Assembly (NCBI GenBank): GCA_039621445.1
Contig: CP154956.1
Span: 73,422,205 to 73,486,204, forward strand
Source: Euglena gracilis
Lineage: Eukaryota; Euglenida; Euglenophyceae; Euglenales
Direction of reading: 5' to 3'
DNA length: 64,000 bases
The translations under genes were made by a program, and so were the position numbers. Positions 34,706 through 47,752 of this stretch are shown here, in pieces (within the stretch, counting starts at the first letter, position 1; the number at the start of each line of letters is the position of its first letter). Under the pieces are notes generated by a model that did no database searches, was not told the DNA's origin, and worked only from the letters and a program-made list of their open reading frames with translations.

Positions 34706-37609
34706 AGGAGGTTAGGCCGCACGGGGGGCCCCGGTGAATTTCACTGGTGAACGTTCACGGGGGGGGGGTGCTTTCGGCGGTGAAGTTCACCGGTAAACTT
34801 CACTGTTTTGACGGCAGGGGTTGAAATTTTGATGGAAATTTTGCTCCTTTTCCTTCAAAATGGTCATTTAGAGGTTGATGGTTCATCAAAATTTTGAAAA
34901 CATGCCCAAAATGTTATTTTTGGCCACTTTTGGACAGAAAAAAAAGCTCTTGTGGTGAACTTCAACGGTGAAGTTCACCGTTGGGTTAGGCAGGGGGGGG
35001 CGGGACCCCCCGGTGAACTTTCAAACGGTGAAGTTCACCCAGGGGGGGAGGGGGGGGTTAAAATACCAAACGTTATCGCTAATCTCCACAACGCAGGAAC
35101 CCGAGCGAGCCAGATCGGAAGAGGTTGGGAAATCAACTTTCACACCACAGCGGCGACACAGAACATCACCAGTGGCGGAAGGGAAAGGGGGGGGGGCTTA
35201 GGTGGCAAACTCACACTTAAGGTTTTGATTTTTAGCTTGCGCTTTGGTGCAAATTTCTAAACTTTTTGAGACCCAGCGGTGAAACCCACCCTTTTGACCC
35301 TCTGGTTCCGCGGAGGCCCTCCACAGTGGCGTGCACATCATTTGGCGATGTTGGGGCCCGGGGAACAGGCCCAATTTTAGTGTTTTTCAGCCTGTGCACC
35401 ATTTTGAAAAAGGTTCAAAACTCTGGGTTTGACGTTGAAAATTCACGTGTCCCGGCGGTCAAAACACGTGAATTTTCCCCCCAAAAAGTGCCAAAACCCC
35501 CGTTGCGAGTCCCTTGTTTTTGAAGTGTTGGCTGTGTTCCCCAGATGGTGCCACACAGGCTGGGTGTAACTTGGCCCTTTTTGTTGCTTTTTGGGGGGGG
35601 GGCTCTGCGATGTGTCCGTTAAGGGTTGCCTGATGAGGCATCCAGGGGGTGGAACACACGTTGTGAAAAGTTGGGGGAAAACGGCATATCACAGAGTTGT
35701 GATCCCTGGGTGCTTGAAGTGCGAGGAGCGGTACAGCGGGAACCACCCAGGTGGGGGGGGGGGGGTTGGGGGAATTGAGGGCAAGCCCAGGGACCTGTCC
35801 AGCAACACCAGGCCCCACAGTGCTAGGCACAGAAGGCAATGTTTATGAACATTGCGCTTAAACGCAAATGTTTTGCCTTGCGCAACGTAAAACATTTGCC
35901 CTTAAGCGCAATGTATTACAGAAGCCCCTGAGCTTATGGGAGTCCCTCTGATGTGTTACGGTGTGTCGGGGGCCCTCTCTGCACGACCAGTTTGCGTGGT
36001 GAGGAAATGCACTGCTTGTTCATTCAGATTGGCCAATCCAGACCCCGGACCCCCCTCCCCCCGTCGAACTCGACCGGTCCGGTTGAGATCGCAACTCGAC
36101 ATGGGGGGTCCCGCAGCCCCCCCCCCCATGCCTGGGCTCCGGGAGTTGGGGGTCAAACAGAGGTGATTTGGGAACTAGAAATTCAGTCGCTCGCAATTGA
36201 AGAAGAAAAAAACGGGAACCGGGCCGGGGCCACTCTATTGGGGAGTACACGGTTGGCCGACGGCTGGCCGACGGCTTGAGTGACGCCGGGTCATGTCACT
36301 AAGCTAATTCTGGGCACAAATGCCTAATTTGGTGTGCCAGTTCCAAATTTCGAGAGGCAATTCCTAATTTAGTGTGCCCATTCCTGAATGAGGAGCGAAT
36401 TCCAAATTTCTGCCTGATTTTGAGTGCAAAATTCTGAAATTTGAGTGGCAATCCCTCATTTGGTGTGCCTCACGCCCGAACCGGCGTCCTAGGACGCCGG
36501 CTCGGGCGTGTAGCCAGTGTCCGGGGGACCAAATAAAAGTGCCAGCAAGTGTCCAAAATGCTTTGTAAACATGTGGTGAACATATCCGAGCTGTCTTTGG
36601 GGTGTCTTTTGCCAGAAATATGGGGGTTTTGTGCAATGAACTCCCTTTGGCCAATTTTGGGGAACTTTTGAAATAGAATACCGTGCCCCTTGTGCCTGGC
36701 CAATCCAGACCCCGGAACCCCCCCCTCCCTCAAACTCGACCGGTCCGGTTGAGTTCGCAACTCAACAGGGGGGTGGGTCCCACTCCAATCAACCGCGTTA
36801 TCCCACCTCTTTTTTTGTTTGAAACTTAAGCCCCCCCTCACTCAAAATGGATGAAAACACATCGAAATGACCTTAAAACCGTTTAACAGGGGTAATAGGT
36901 TTCCCGTTGACCCATGGGGGTAACCGTGAACGATTGACGTTTCACCGGGTGAAATCGTGAACTGTTCACGGGTGCCCATGGGGGTACCACCCCCCATATT
37001 GTCCCACCGACCTCTCCCCCGGAGGCCCGACGGGACAATATGGGGGACAATATGGGGGTACCAAAGGAAATTTCATTGACCGAGCCAAAAAAAACCCCTC
37101 GGCGGCCGGGCCGAGGGACAATATGGGGGGGGGACAATATGGGGGGAGGGGGGTACCCGTGAACACTTTTGGGGGTGAGAAACTGAAGGAACTGGAAGCC
37201 CTTTGGAATGGGAACAACCCGGGGAAAGGCAAGGACATACCATGGACGCGAGTGCGGTGACAGCCTACTGTTCCGCAAGATATGGTCAGAAGCACGTACG
37301 CAAACAACAAACAACAGTCACTCAAGACCAAACCCAAAGCTTTCTGGGAGCGCGACGCAAATTAGCACACACAAAATGATACACCTCTCCAAAAACTTCG
37401 TCCAGACTGGCATAAACCACCCCGTGTTGTTTGCAAACATCCATACTCCAAAAACGCCCTTAAGGCGGCGTGGTTCTTCAGGGCAATTTTTTTTATTTTG
37501 ATCACCATGGGTTGGGAGAGAGCCCAAAAGGGCATCCACCGTTGCTCTACCTAGTGACATTGTGTTTCGCAAAACAGCCTCTACTCCAGGAACCGTCCCA
37601 CAAAAACAG

Positions 37610-37715
37610 ACTCGGGCGCAAGAACTGTGTTTATGAAAACAGACTCGGGCTGACGCCCGAGTTTGTTTTTATAACTTGCACCCGAGGCTGTTTTTATAAA
37701 CGCAGTTCTTGCGAA
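37610..37715. repeat. Inverted repeat with CGCAAGAACTG ends
   Basis: Left cgcaagaactgtgtttat and right ataaacgcagttcttgcg enclose GACTCGGG and its complement. About 100 bp, no ORF. Confidence 0.7.
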
Positions 37716-38514
37716 GTCCGCTTTAGGACCCCTTGACTCGCGTCCGAGTCTGCGTCTATGGCATCAACATTTTTTCAAAGATGATTCAATGACGTTTTAA
37801 GCGATAACAAACACATTCAGAATTTTTTTGCGAACATCCAAAAAAAAGTTGTCAAAAATGACCCCTTTTGGGTTACCCGAGGGTCGAATATGGGAATAGC
37901 TCGGAGGGGGGGGACCTAGGTCCCCCCCAAGCTGTCCCCCCGTACTCTTCCCATTGGGCCGTAAAGGGTCCCGGGGACGGGAATAGCTTGGTGGGGGGGG
38001 GGGCATGGTAACAAAATCCCCTCGTGTGTGCAAGGCAAGGATGGCCAAAACACGCACCCCTGGTGAAACTTAGTCGGCCTAAATGTGGATGGTCCCTCAC
38101 AGCCCCTCACAGGGCCTGGCCAAGGGTTTTTATGCTTCTGAAATGGAAAACCATGGAGGTCGTTTCTACCGACCACATGTTCGGCCCGGCCTCCAACTGG
38201 TTGTTCCCGACCATAGGGGGGTCGGCACGCCGTGGCGAACCATCCGGCTAGGGGGGGGGGGAGGGGGGTTTTTGGCGTGGTGAGGGGGTCCCGGATGGGG
38301 GGGGAGGGGTGCGCGGGGGTTTTCCAAGAAAATTTTCTTTGGCGCGGCTGACATGGCGTGGCGAGGGGGTCTGAAAAGGGGGGGGGTAAAATGGCGTGGC
38401 GAGGCGGTCGGTGAGGGGGGGGGAGGGATGTGCCGACCCCCCAAAAGGGGGGGGGGTAATGCGGTTCATTGGCTATTCTTATCGACCTAGAGTGGTCGTA
38501 GCCAATCATCCGCC

Positions 38515-38635
38515 TGGGGCCGCAGCATGCCACGTTGGATGATTGTTTTTGGGGGTGGGCCCGATGATGTATTGATGCTCGGAAATTGTACTCAACTCCT
38601 CAGCAGCAGCTGGCATGCATTGGAGCCTAGGCACC
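38515..38635 (+). pseudogene. Fragment of the recombinase-like family (middle region)
   Basis: Bases 38529-38625 repeat the copy A segment coding LDDC..GWARWCIDARELYSTLEQQLAC with small indels (ttggatgattgtttttgggg). Nothing else of the ORF is recognisable around it. Confidence 0.55.
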
Positions 38636-39737
38636 GGGGGACCAGTCAGGGGTGCCACAAGGGGGGGTCAGGGGGGGGCGGCCGCCCCCCCCCCCGAGAT
38701 TTTGGGAAGAAAATTTTTTTCACTCCACGAAAATGTGTTCTACTTGTGAACCAAAGTTTTGTCCAAATTTATTAGTGAAAAGGTTTCTGATATATATTTT
38801 AGGTGTATTTTAACATTTTTTTGGAAGGAAAACCATTACCGTCTAGCTGCCCTTCGGGCAGCACTGAAATTCAACATTTTAGCTCCCTTGTCCCAGCCCA
38901 CATTGGTCTTTGGGGTTGGGATAACTTTTTTAAAAAAATGGAGGAAAATCCTGCACACACGACCCATCCCCAAGTCCAGCGCACCCACGCTCCACAGGGG
39001 TCCAATCTTAAAAAGATTTTCATGTGACCATTTCACCTTTCTATACAGAAAAATGGCCACCGTTTCGCTACCCTGCGGGTGGCACGTGGTAAAAACCTTT
39101 GCTTTTTGTTGATAAAAATTGAGGTGATTGTGACCGTTTTGTGGTTCTGCAAATTTCTTGTGGATAACAAACACGTTACCACTCCCCCCCTTATTTCACC
39201 CCCCCCCTTAATTGAACATTTGGGTCCGGGGACCCCCCAAAATCGGGCACGTTAAAGGCAATTTTCAAAAAATTTCGGCGCTTCGCGCCGAAAAGGTATA
39301 CCCAGCGCCTCCGGCGCGGGACCCTCCCCCCCCCGGGGGGGTCCGGCCCGGCCCCACCCACCCCCCCCCCGGGGGGGGGGGGGGTCAGGTGACTTAAAAA
39401 GAAGCCTGTTCGGGTAGCAGGTTGCGGTTCCATATGTCAGTCTTCGGCGTTCGGTGGAATGTTCGCCCCCCCGAGAAAAAATTGATCCGGCACCTATGGG
39501 ACCAGTGACAACTGAACTCGCCACTTTGTCTCTTCCTTTGTCCTTCAAATAGTCTGACACCAACAGGTGTAATGAGTGTGCTTGACAAATCCAACTTTGC
39601 ATTCCTGATGAAAGAAATTGAGGGAAAATGTAAATTTCATCCTAACAAACCTTTCACTTTTTCTGAAATGAGGTTCCTCGTGGCTTCCATGTTTGAAGCT
39701 CCGTCTGTTGCAATGCCTGGCCGAGAATAATGGAGTT

Positions 39738-41210
39738 GATCGCTGAGCTCTTATCTCTTTAGAGTAAGAGCGAAGCTTACCACCGGGGACCGGGGACCCC
39801 TTGACCCCCCCCCGCCCCCCCCGCCCCCGCCCCCCTGAGTAGGCAAAGACACCCGAGGATTATCGATGTGATTGGATTTTCGGGTCCCCAAAGTGAATAG
39901 CCTATCGGTTAGGAGAGGATCCCAGGTTTCCAACGCACCCCCATAATAACCCTAACTCCCTGCCAGTTTGGAGATCTGGCCCGAGCAAAAAAGTTGGCTA
40001 CCGTTTTTTTTTCCGGGGAAATTGCAGGGTCATTTTGGGGTCAAAAAATCAAAATTTTCAAAATCTCGAAAACGTTGCGGAGTTGCGAAAAAGTAAACAG
40101 GATGTCATTCCACAACATGAAATTGTTGTGGAAGTTGGAGCCCAAACCAGGGGGTCAATCATGAGGTTTAGGGGGGGGGGGTTGACCGTTTTTTGGGGTT
40201 CCCGGGGTCTAGTTGTGCAATTTTGGGCCAGTTTTGGGGATTCAGGGACCCCAGCAGGCGCCGTGAGGGCGGCTGGGCGAGGGGGGGGTCGGGTGGCAGG
40301 TTGGGACCAAAATTTTGAAAATTTTTTTCGCTCAAAAACAGTTTTTTTCACTTCAGAACATCAAAAAAAGTGTTTTTAGGTGAAAAAAATTTTCCGACCC
40401 GGACCCTGCCCCCCCCCCCCTCGCTGGGCCCCCCCGCCCCCCTGGCCGGTGGACTTGGCCATTTTTGGGTCAAAAAATCGAAAAAAAATTTTTGCCCAAA
40501 ACCATGATTTTTGACCTCCCTGACCCGAAAAAAGTGTTTTCGAGCCAAAAATGAGCGTTTTTCGACCTGCCACCGCCCCGTTTTGGGCCGCCAACCCATT
40601 GACTTTAGCTCAAAACCGGGTCAAAAAAGTCGAAAAAAATCGAAATTTTTTTTCCCGAAACAATGTGTTTCGGCCTCCAGGACCCGTAAAACCTGTTTTT
40701 GAGCCGAAAATGAGCGTTTTTCGACCCGCCAGCGCCCCGTTTTGGACCGCCAACCCATTGACTTTGAATCAAAACCGGGTCAAAAAGTCGAAAAAAATCG
40801 AAAAAAAATTTTTTTGCCCAAAACCATGATTTTTGACCTCCCAGACCCGGAAAAACTGTTTTTGAGCCGAAAATGAGTGTTTTTCCCGGGCCAGGCCGGA
40901 GTGGTCTCCCAAAGAGCTCAGCTCTGCGTCACACCCTGGTCGCTGAGCTCTTATCTCTTTAGAGTAAGAGCGAAGCTTGCCACCCCGGCGACAGGGGGTC
41001 CGACCCCTGCCCCCGCCCCCCTGGGTAGGTCCGGGCACCCGAGGATTATCGATGTGATTGGATTTCCTGGCCCCCAAAATGAATAGTCTATAGGTTAGGG
41101 GACGATCCATAGTATCTCCAGAGCCTTTGGGTCACCCGCAACTCCCCGCCAGTCCGGAGATATGGCCCGAGCAAAAAAGCTGTCTACCGTTTTTTTTCCA
41201 AAGAAATTTT
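39738..41210. repeat. Two direct copies of a ~280-bp segment, 1.2 kb apart
   Basis: 39738-40030 and 40943-41210 both run from CGCTGAGCTCTTATCTCTTT through GATTATCGATGTGATTGGAT to GGCCCGAGCAAAAAAG. The end GCTGAGCTCTTATCTC is also found inverted at about 53700-53735. Between them lie the 160-bp repeats. Confidence 0.8.
40440..40880. repeat. ~160-bp tandem repeat (first array)
   Basis: About 2.5 units carrying GTCAAAAA-GTCGAAAAAAAT, CCCAAAACCATGATTTTTGA, GAAAATGAGCGTTTTTCGAC and CCAACCCATTGACTTT. Further units are at 44540-44850, and single copies at about 41895-42030 and 6895-7010. Confidence 0.8.
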
Positions 41211-42044
41211 GTAGGACCGGCAAAAGGGGTCATTTTTGGGGATTCAAAATATCTCGAAAACGCTGGGGAGTTGAGAAAAAGTAAAGAGTACCTCATTCCA
41301 CAACTTTGGGATGCCCTATCCACCAGTATACGCGGTTTGGGCCAACTCCCCACCTGGGCCGAGATATGGCCTTTTTTCGGTCCAAATGGCCGTCCAAATG
41401 GAGGCTAGGCCAAATGGTCCAAAGGGGGGCGAGGCGCGCCGCGCGGGGGGGGCCCGGGCCCCCCCCCCCCCCCCCCCCCCGCGGCCCCTGCGCGGCCGCC
41501 CGCGCGGCCGCTCGCCCCCCCCCTGGACCCCCCCCCTCCCCCCACTGTGCCTAGCATAGCCAAGAAAAAATTTTTTGGCGAAAAATCGCGATTTTTGAGG
41601 CCCAAAAATGACCAAAAATGACCATTTTCGGACATAAGATGGCAAATTAGGGGGCCGCGCGGCCAAAAAAGCACTTTTTTGGTCAAAAATGGCCCAAAAA
41701 TGGCAAAAAATGACCACTTTTTGGACCCGAAAATCACCGATTTTAGGATGCGTTCCGCCCGCGCGGCCGCCCTCGGACCCCCCTCCCCCCCCCTCCCCCC
41801 CGCGCGGCCGCCCGCGCGGCCGCTCGCCCCCCCTCACCCCCCCCCCCCCGCTGTGCCTAGCCTCCGTTTTGTACAGTTTTCCCACTGTACGACTTAGTCG
41901 TTTTCGGGCCAAAAAATCGAAAAAATCGAAATTTTTTTTTCGCCCAAAACCATGTTTTTTGGCCTCCCGGACCCAGAAAAAGTGTTTTTGAGCTGAAAAT
42001 GAGCGTTTTTCGACCCGCCAGCGCCCCATTTTGGCTCCCGGATC

Positions 42045-42395
42045 TGGCCTGGGGGGGGTAGTGGGGGTCGACCATGGTCGACCCACGGTAGCCTCGGTCG
42101 CCGTCGGTTGCTCTCGGTCGGGGGGGGGGGTAGTGGGGGGGGTCGACCGAGGCGACCCTGGGGGTCGACCGAGGGCGACCATGGTCGACCCCCACCCCAC
42201 GACGGGAAACCCCCCCTAGTAGGGGGGCGACCATGGTCGACCCCCCCCACGACGGGAAACCCCCCCCCCCCTAGTAGGGGGGCGACCATGGACGACCCCC
42301 ACCCCACGACGGGAAAACCCCCCGGTAGGGGGGTTTTCCATGGTCGACCCCCACCCCACGACGGGAAAACCCCCCTGGGGAGGGGGGGACCTCGA
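42045..42395. repeat. Minisatellite with GGTCGACC/CCATGG core (left)
   Basis: About six units of GGCGACCATGGTCGACCCCC followed by accccacgacgggaaac and a C run. An inverted array is at 44090-44510 beyond the 77-bp satellite. Confidence 0.85.
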
Positions 42396-42400
42396 ATCAC

Positions 42401-43952
42401 CTGTGTTGCCGAACCGGTTTGGAAGCCAATCCCTTTTGTTGCTCAACTGTTCCAGGGCCCCAAAATAACAAAATCCCCTGTGTTGCCGAACCGTTTTGGA
42501 AGCCAATCCCTTTTGTTGCTCAACTGTCCCAGGGCCCCAAAATAACAAAAATCCCCTGTGCTGCCGAACCGTTTGGGAAGCCAATCCCTTTTGTTGCTCA
42601 ACTGTCCCAGGGCCCCAAAATAACAAAATCCCTTGTGCTGCCGAACCGTTTTGGAAGCCAATCCCTTTTGTTGCTCAACTGTCCCAGGGCCCCAAAATAA
42701 CAAAATCCCTTGTGATGCCAAACAGTTTTGGAAGCCAATCCCTTTTGTTGCTCAACTGTCCCAGGGCCCCAAAATAACAAAATCCCCTGTGCTGCCGAAC
42801 CGTTTTGGAAGCCAATCCCTTTTGTTGCTCAATTGTTCCAGGACCCCATAATAACAAAATCCCCTGTGTTGCCGAACCGTTTTGGAAGCCAATCCCTTTT
42901 GCTGCTCAACTGTCCCAGGGCCCCATAATAACAAAATCCCCTGCGTTGCCGAACCGTTTTGGAAGCCAATCCCTTTTGATGCTCAACTGTTCCAGGGCCC
43001 CAAAATAACAAAATCCTCTGTGTTGCCGAACCGTTTTGGAAGCCAATCCCTTTTGTTGCTCAACTGTCCCGGGGCCCCAAAATAACAAAATCCCCTGTGC
43101 TGCCGAACCGTTTTGGAAGCCAAAACCTTTTGTTGCTCAAATGTTCCACGACCCCAAAATAACAAAATCCCCTGTGCTGCCGAACCGTTTTGGAAGCCAA
43201 TCCCTTTTGTAGCTCAACTGTTCCAGGGCCCCAAAATAACAACATCCCCTGTGCTGCTGAGTGGTTTTGGAAGCCAATCCCTTTTGTTGCTGAACTGTCC
43301 CAGGGCCCCAAAAAAACAAAATCCCCTGTGTTGCCGAACCGTTTTGGAAGCCATTCCTTTTGTTGCTCAATTGTTCCAGGACCCCAAAATAACAACATCC
43401 CCTGTGCTGCTGAGCGGTTTTGGAAGCCATCCCTTTTGTTGCTCAACTGTCCCAGGGCCCCAAAATAACAAAAATCCCCTGTGCTGCCGAACCGTTTTGG
43501 AAGCCAATCCCTTTTGTTGCTCAACTGACCCAGGGCCCCAAAATAACAAAATCCCCTGTGTTGCCGAACCGTTTTGGAAGCCAATCCCTTTTGTTGCTCA
43601 ACTGTCCCAGGGCCCCAAAATAAAAAAATCCCTTGTGCTGCCAAAGAGTTTTGGAAGCCAATCCCTTTTGTTGCTCAACTGTCCCAGGGCCCCAAAATAA
43701 CAAAATCCCCTGTGCTGCCGAACCGTTTTGGAAGCCAATCCCTTTTGTTGCTCAACTGTCCCAGGGCCCCAAAATAACAAAATCCCCTGTGTTGCCGAAC
43801 CGTTTTGGAAGCCAATCCCTTTTGTTGCTCAACTGTTCCAGGGCCCCAAAATAACAAAATCCCTTGTGCTGCCAAACCGTTTTGGAAGCCAATCCCTTTT
43901 GTTGCTCAACTGTCCCAGGGCCCCAAAATAACAAAATCCCCTGTGTTGCAAT
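42401..43952. repeat. 77-bp tandem satellite, about 20 copies
   Basis: The unit begins GTGTTGCCGAACCGTTTTGG, continues AAGCCAATCCCTTTTGTTGC and ends CCCCAAAATAACAAAATCCC. Copies differ at a few positions and by 1-bp indels (near 42545 and 43430). Because 77 is not a multiple of 3, all frames stay partly open and give ladder-like ORFs; I take none as coding. Confidence 0.95.
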
Positions 43953-44084
43953 TTTTTTTGACCTCTCAAAGCCAAATTTTTGACCCCCCCTTATTTGACC
44001 CCCCCCTTAATTGAGCATTTGGGGGGTCCTTTAGGTCGTAGGTGTGCTCAAATAAGGGGGGGGTAGTGGTATCAAAATCCCCTT

Positions 44085-44515
44085 CGAAATGGGGGGGGGG
44101 GGTTCCCGTCGTGGGGTGGGGGTCGACCATGGTCGCCCTTCAAAAGGGGGGGTTTCCCGTCGTGGGGTGGGGGTCGACCATGGTCGCCCCTGAAAGGGGG
44201 GGGGGTTCACGTCATGGGGTGGGGGTCGACCACGGTCGCCCCTGAAATGGGGGGTTCCCGTCGTGGGGTGGGGGTCGACCATGGTCGCCCCTGAAAGGGG
44301 GGGGGGTTCCCGTCATGGGGTGGGGGTCGACATGGTCGCCCCTGAAAGGGGGGGGGGTTTCCCGTCGTGGGGTGGGGGTCGACCATGGTCGCCCTCGGTC
44401 GACCCCCACAACCGAATACGGCCTGGCCTCGGTCGACCCCCACAACCGAGGGCGACCGAGGGCGACCGAGGGCGACCGTGGGTGGACCATGGTCGACCCC
44501 CACTACCCCCCCCCC
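44085..44515. repeat. Minisatellite with GGTCGACC/CCATGG core (right, inverted)
   Basis: About six units of CGTCGTGGGGTGGGGGTCGA followed by CCATGGTCGCCC, the reverse complement of the left array. The two frame the 77-bp satellite. Confidence 0.85.
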
Positions 44516-45299
44516 AGGATGTAGCTACCCCTCCCCCATTTTGGTTCGCCAACCCATTGACTTTGGATCAAAACCGGGTCAAAAAAGTCGAAAAAAATCG
44601 AAAAAAAATTTCGCCCAAAACCATGCTTTTTGGCCTCCCGGACCCGGAAAAAGTGTTTTTGAGCTGAAAATGAGCGTTTTTCGACCCGCCAGTGCCCCAT
44701 TTTGGTTCGCCAACCCATTGACTTTGGGTCAAAACCGGGTCAAAAAAGTCGAAAAAAAATCGAAAAAAATATTTTGGCCCAAAACGATGTTTTATGGTCT
44801 CCCAAACCCAGAAAACATGTTTTTGGGCGTTTTTCGCAGGCCGGGCCGGAGTGGTCCCCCAAAGAGCTCAGCTCTACGTCACACCCTGGTCCTTAGCTGC
44901 AAATTCATGCACACCTACAATCAAACACTAGGATCCTCAATGTGCATCAGGATTTTAGGGATATTACCTGACACCGCAATTCCTAATCCAAAAAAAAACC
45001 AACGGCGGTTTTTTTGAAACAAAAAAAACGCAGTTTATGGTTTTTTTTCAAAAAAATACACCATCCCTGGGTCCGGCCAACCAGGACGGCCCGACCATGT
45101 GTTGTTCAAAATCTCGGCAACATGAAAACATGCATCTTGACTTCGCTTCCAAAGCTCTTTTTTTTTTTTTCAAGAGCTCTTTTTGGGGATGGAAAATTGC
45201 ATTACCGTCAGCTGCCCTTCGGGCGGCAATATTTTTTTTTGTTCCACACAAATCCTAAGACACAAATCCTAAAACACAAAAAGGCGTCACCGTCTCTTG

Positions 45300-45625
45300 C
45301 AGCTTGTTGGGCGGCTCTTCCAAATTGTGATGGATTGGTGCCATAATGTAAAAAGTGTCGCTTTTTTTGTTACATCCGGCGCCATCTTTCAAAGAAGCAC
45401 TACCGCTTCGCCGCCCTTCTGGCGGCTTGAAAGCTTCCAAGTTGTGATGCATCAGTGTCATAATGTCAAAAATTGCCACATCCTTTTTGTTATATTCAAC
45501 ACCATCTTTCAAAAAAGAAAAAGCACTACCATTTCACCGCCCTTCGGGCGGCTCGAAAGCTTCCAAGTTGTGATGGATTGGTGTTATAATGCCGAATATT
45601 GCCATTTTTTTTGTTACATTGGGGC
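45300..45625. repeat. ~120-bp tandem repeat with GCCGCCC-TTC-GGGCGGC hairpins
   Basis: Three diverged units, starting at ggcggct near 45310, 45421 and 45547, each with AAGCTTCCAAGTTGTGATG, TTGTTA and CCATCTTTCAAA. A fragment recurs at 45968-46015. Confidence 0.8.
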
Positions 45626-46080
45626 GATGGCAGTACAGTTGGGGTTTTTTGGGGACCCCCCCTCCCCCCCCCTGTACAGTTGGGATTTTTGGGACCCCCC
45701 CCCCCTAGTGCCGAACGGTCAGAGACAGATGGCCTTTTTGGACCAAAAATGGCCTTTTTGGACCAAAACAAGGCCATAAAAATTTTTTCCGGCGCCTTCG
45801 GCGCCGGTTTTTGGCCAATTTTTGAGGGGGGGGGGTTGGCAGTACAGTTGGGACCCCAGGACCCTCCCCCCCCCCCTGTGTTGAGACAGTACAGCAAAAA
45901 GTGCCAAAAAATGCAAAAAATCAGACCTCGGGACCCCCCCTCCCCCCCCTGCCAAAGCCCCATTCAATGCCATCTTTCAAAAAAAAGCACTACCGTTTTG
46001 CCGCCCTTCGGGCAACGGGGGAAAAAAATGGTTCAGTCTTGTCGAGGATCTCGCCCCCCCCCCCCGAGAAAAAATCACTT

Positions 46081-46537
46081 CTACACCCCTGCAAGCAAGG
46101 TCCAAGACGAACGTTTGGAGGGCACCATGCCGCCGCAAAATATGGTTTTTAGGGCAGCAGACAAGGTGATTTCCTCCAACATCCATTTGTTGATGCTAGC
46201 GAGAGCATTCGGCAAGGAGCCAACCGGCGTTGTCGGGCAAACTTGGCACCCCACTGACCATTGAGTCAGTTCTCTGAATTCCGCCAGTGGAATGAGGGTT
46301 TTCAGGGAACAGAGGGGTTGACCGCCAAGCCATGGCTTGCGGCCTCCGATAGCATGTGAAACGTAAAGAGTCATTTACTGCAAAACTAGCTAATAGCAGG
46401 TCTGCCCAGATCCTTACGGCCTCATGCGTCCACCACTTTTGTTTCACCATTTTAGGAGACAAGGAACTCGTTTTGCTTGGGTCCGTTTGGAGGTCACCCA
46501 GATAGTCTAAACATTCGGTAAGGCCCGACATCATCAA
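46081..46537 (-). CDS. Unrecognised ORF segment downstream of the retrotransposon tail
   Basis: One frame reads KMVKQKWWTHEAVRIWADLL; an overlapping frame reads PLAEFRELTQWSVGCQVCPT and INKWMLEEITLSAALKT. It is AT/GC balanced and free of homopolymers, unlike its surroundings, which hints at former coding use. No family recognised. Confidence 0.25.
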
Positions 46538-47035
46538 GCTTTGGAACTGGGGGCAGACACTCAGAAAGTTTTAAGAGAGTGGGGCAGACCCCATTCGTCT
46601 TTTGGACAGGAACGGTGGTGGGGCGAACCAAGTCCACCGACTAGTGGCACTGCCTACTGGATTTGCCAGTCTGGGGTTACGGATGTGTGCAGATGGGCTG
46701 GGCCCTGAGAAGGTCAGGAGAACCCGCTATTGGTCATGAAACGGCCGGGGTTCTGGCGGGCGGGCCAAGGTGAGTGGCGGCTGCCTTGAGGGCGTGCCGG
46801 TCCGTACTCTGTGGGACTGAGGTTCCGGGGTGTCAGCCCTGTGGCGCTGCTCCGGCTCGTGCCGCGTTTCGTGTGTGCCACGTTGGGGTGGCTTTGTGGG
46901 CCACCTGCCGGTGTGTTGGGACGGGTCTCGGCTGGTTTTTGGGGTGATGTGGCGATGTGGTGATAAATGGGGAGTGCCACGTTTCCGGCGGTGCTTTCAT
47001 GGAGGTCAGCGAAGGAAGTGCTTGGGGCGCAGCAT

Positions 47036-47752
47036 CTACACCACTTGGCGGAAAAGGGCCAGTGCCAATAGCTGATAGCTTTCGGCCTGTTGTGTGGAGC
47101 GTATATCGCCCTGATCCCAGGCGGTGGTCCGTTTCACCATCCGCACACCAAATACGACATCCCATGTCGCAACGGCGGCTGGTCGTTCGCCACGCCAGCC
47201 ATGGGCACGTGGGGAGGACTGGGCCCGGAGAGTGCCAAGCTCCTTGCCCCGTCGTTTAAGAAAGATCCTCCACCGTTCCCTCGAGCCGCTCCTTTCTGCT
47301 GCTTGCCATCCGTGCGCCACGGTGAGGTCAACCGCTGTAGGCTTGCCATCTTGCCACGTGGCGAGTAGCAGGTCGGCTGGCCGGAGAGAGGTGTCTGGTT
47401 GGTTGGGCACCGGGACTTTGCGTTGGACACTTTGGCCGTTTGCGGACAGAAGGTTAAACAGAGTGTCCTGGACGGCGTTGTGTCTGTTGGCGAAGTTGTT
47501 CTGAATGCAGCACATCTCGTGGTCACCGTGTACGTCGGTAACGTTCTGGCAGCCCGCACACGTCCCGGCGGAGTCGGCCAGTGGCAGTCCCAGCCACCAC
47601 TTCAGCCCGAGGCGGTAGTCTGCCGCATCGACTGTGGTGTGGAGGGCTTCGTTGGGCGCAACTGCCATCCATCCGTGACCGATGCCATGTGCCTGTTCCA
47701 TTAGGCGGGCCTGGTCTCTTGGTGGGATTCGGTTCGGAGACCCCATCCTCAT
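47036..47752 (-). pseudogene. Non-LTR retrotransposon ORF, C-terminal part with endonuclease-like domain
   Basis: The 238-residue frame shows LGLKWWLGLPLADSAGTCAG, CQNVTDVHGDHEMCC, NRHNAVQDTLFNLL, then RPADLLLATWQDGKPTAVDL. A CxxC..HxxxC knuckle followed by RHNxxxDxL and RPADxxxxxW..AVDLTV is the pattern of C-terminal restriction-like (PD-D/ExK) nuclease regions of site-directed non-LTR elements. The reverse transcriptase that should lie upstream (above 47800 on this strand) is not present, so this is a 5'-truncated copy, the usual fate of such elements. The DNA has no poly-G/C runs over this span, unlike both flanks. Confidence 0.7.

Noticed and set aside
41316-42200. 294-codon minus ORF rich in Gly and Arg
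   Set aside because: It runs through G/C homopolymers and known repeats; no domain and no codon-like periodicity.
42216-43931. Ladder of ORFs containing ANPFCCSTVPGPQNNKIPC or SNKRDWLPKRFG
   Set aside because: They are translations of the 77-bp satellite in rotating frames on both strands, with equal openness on each strand and no start context.
42401-43952. CRISPR array
   Set aside because: Units are contiguous and near-identical over all 77 bp with no unique spacers, and the genome is eukaryotic.
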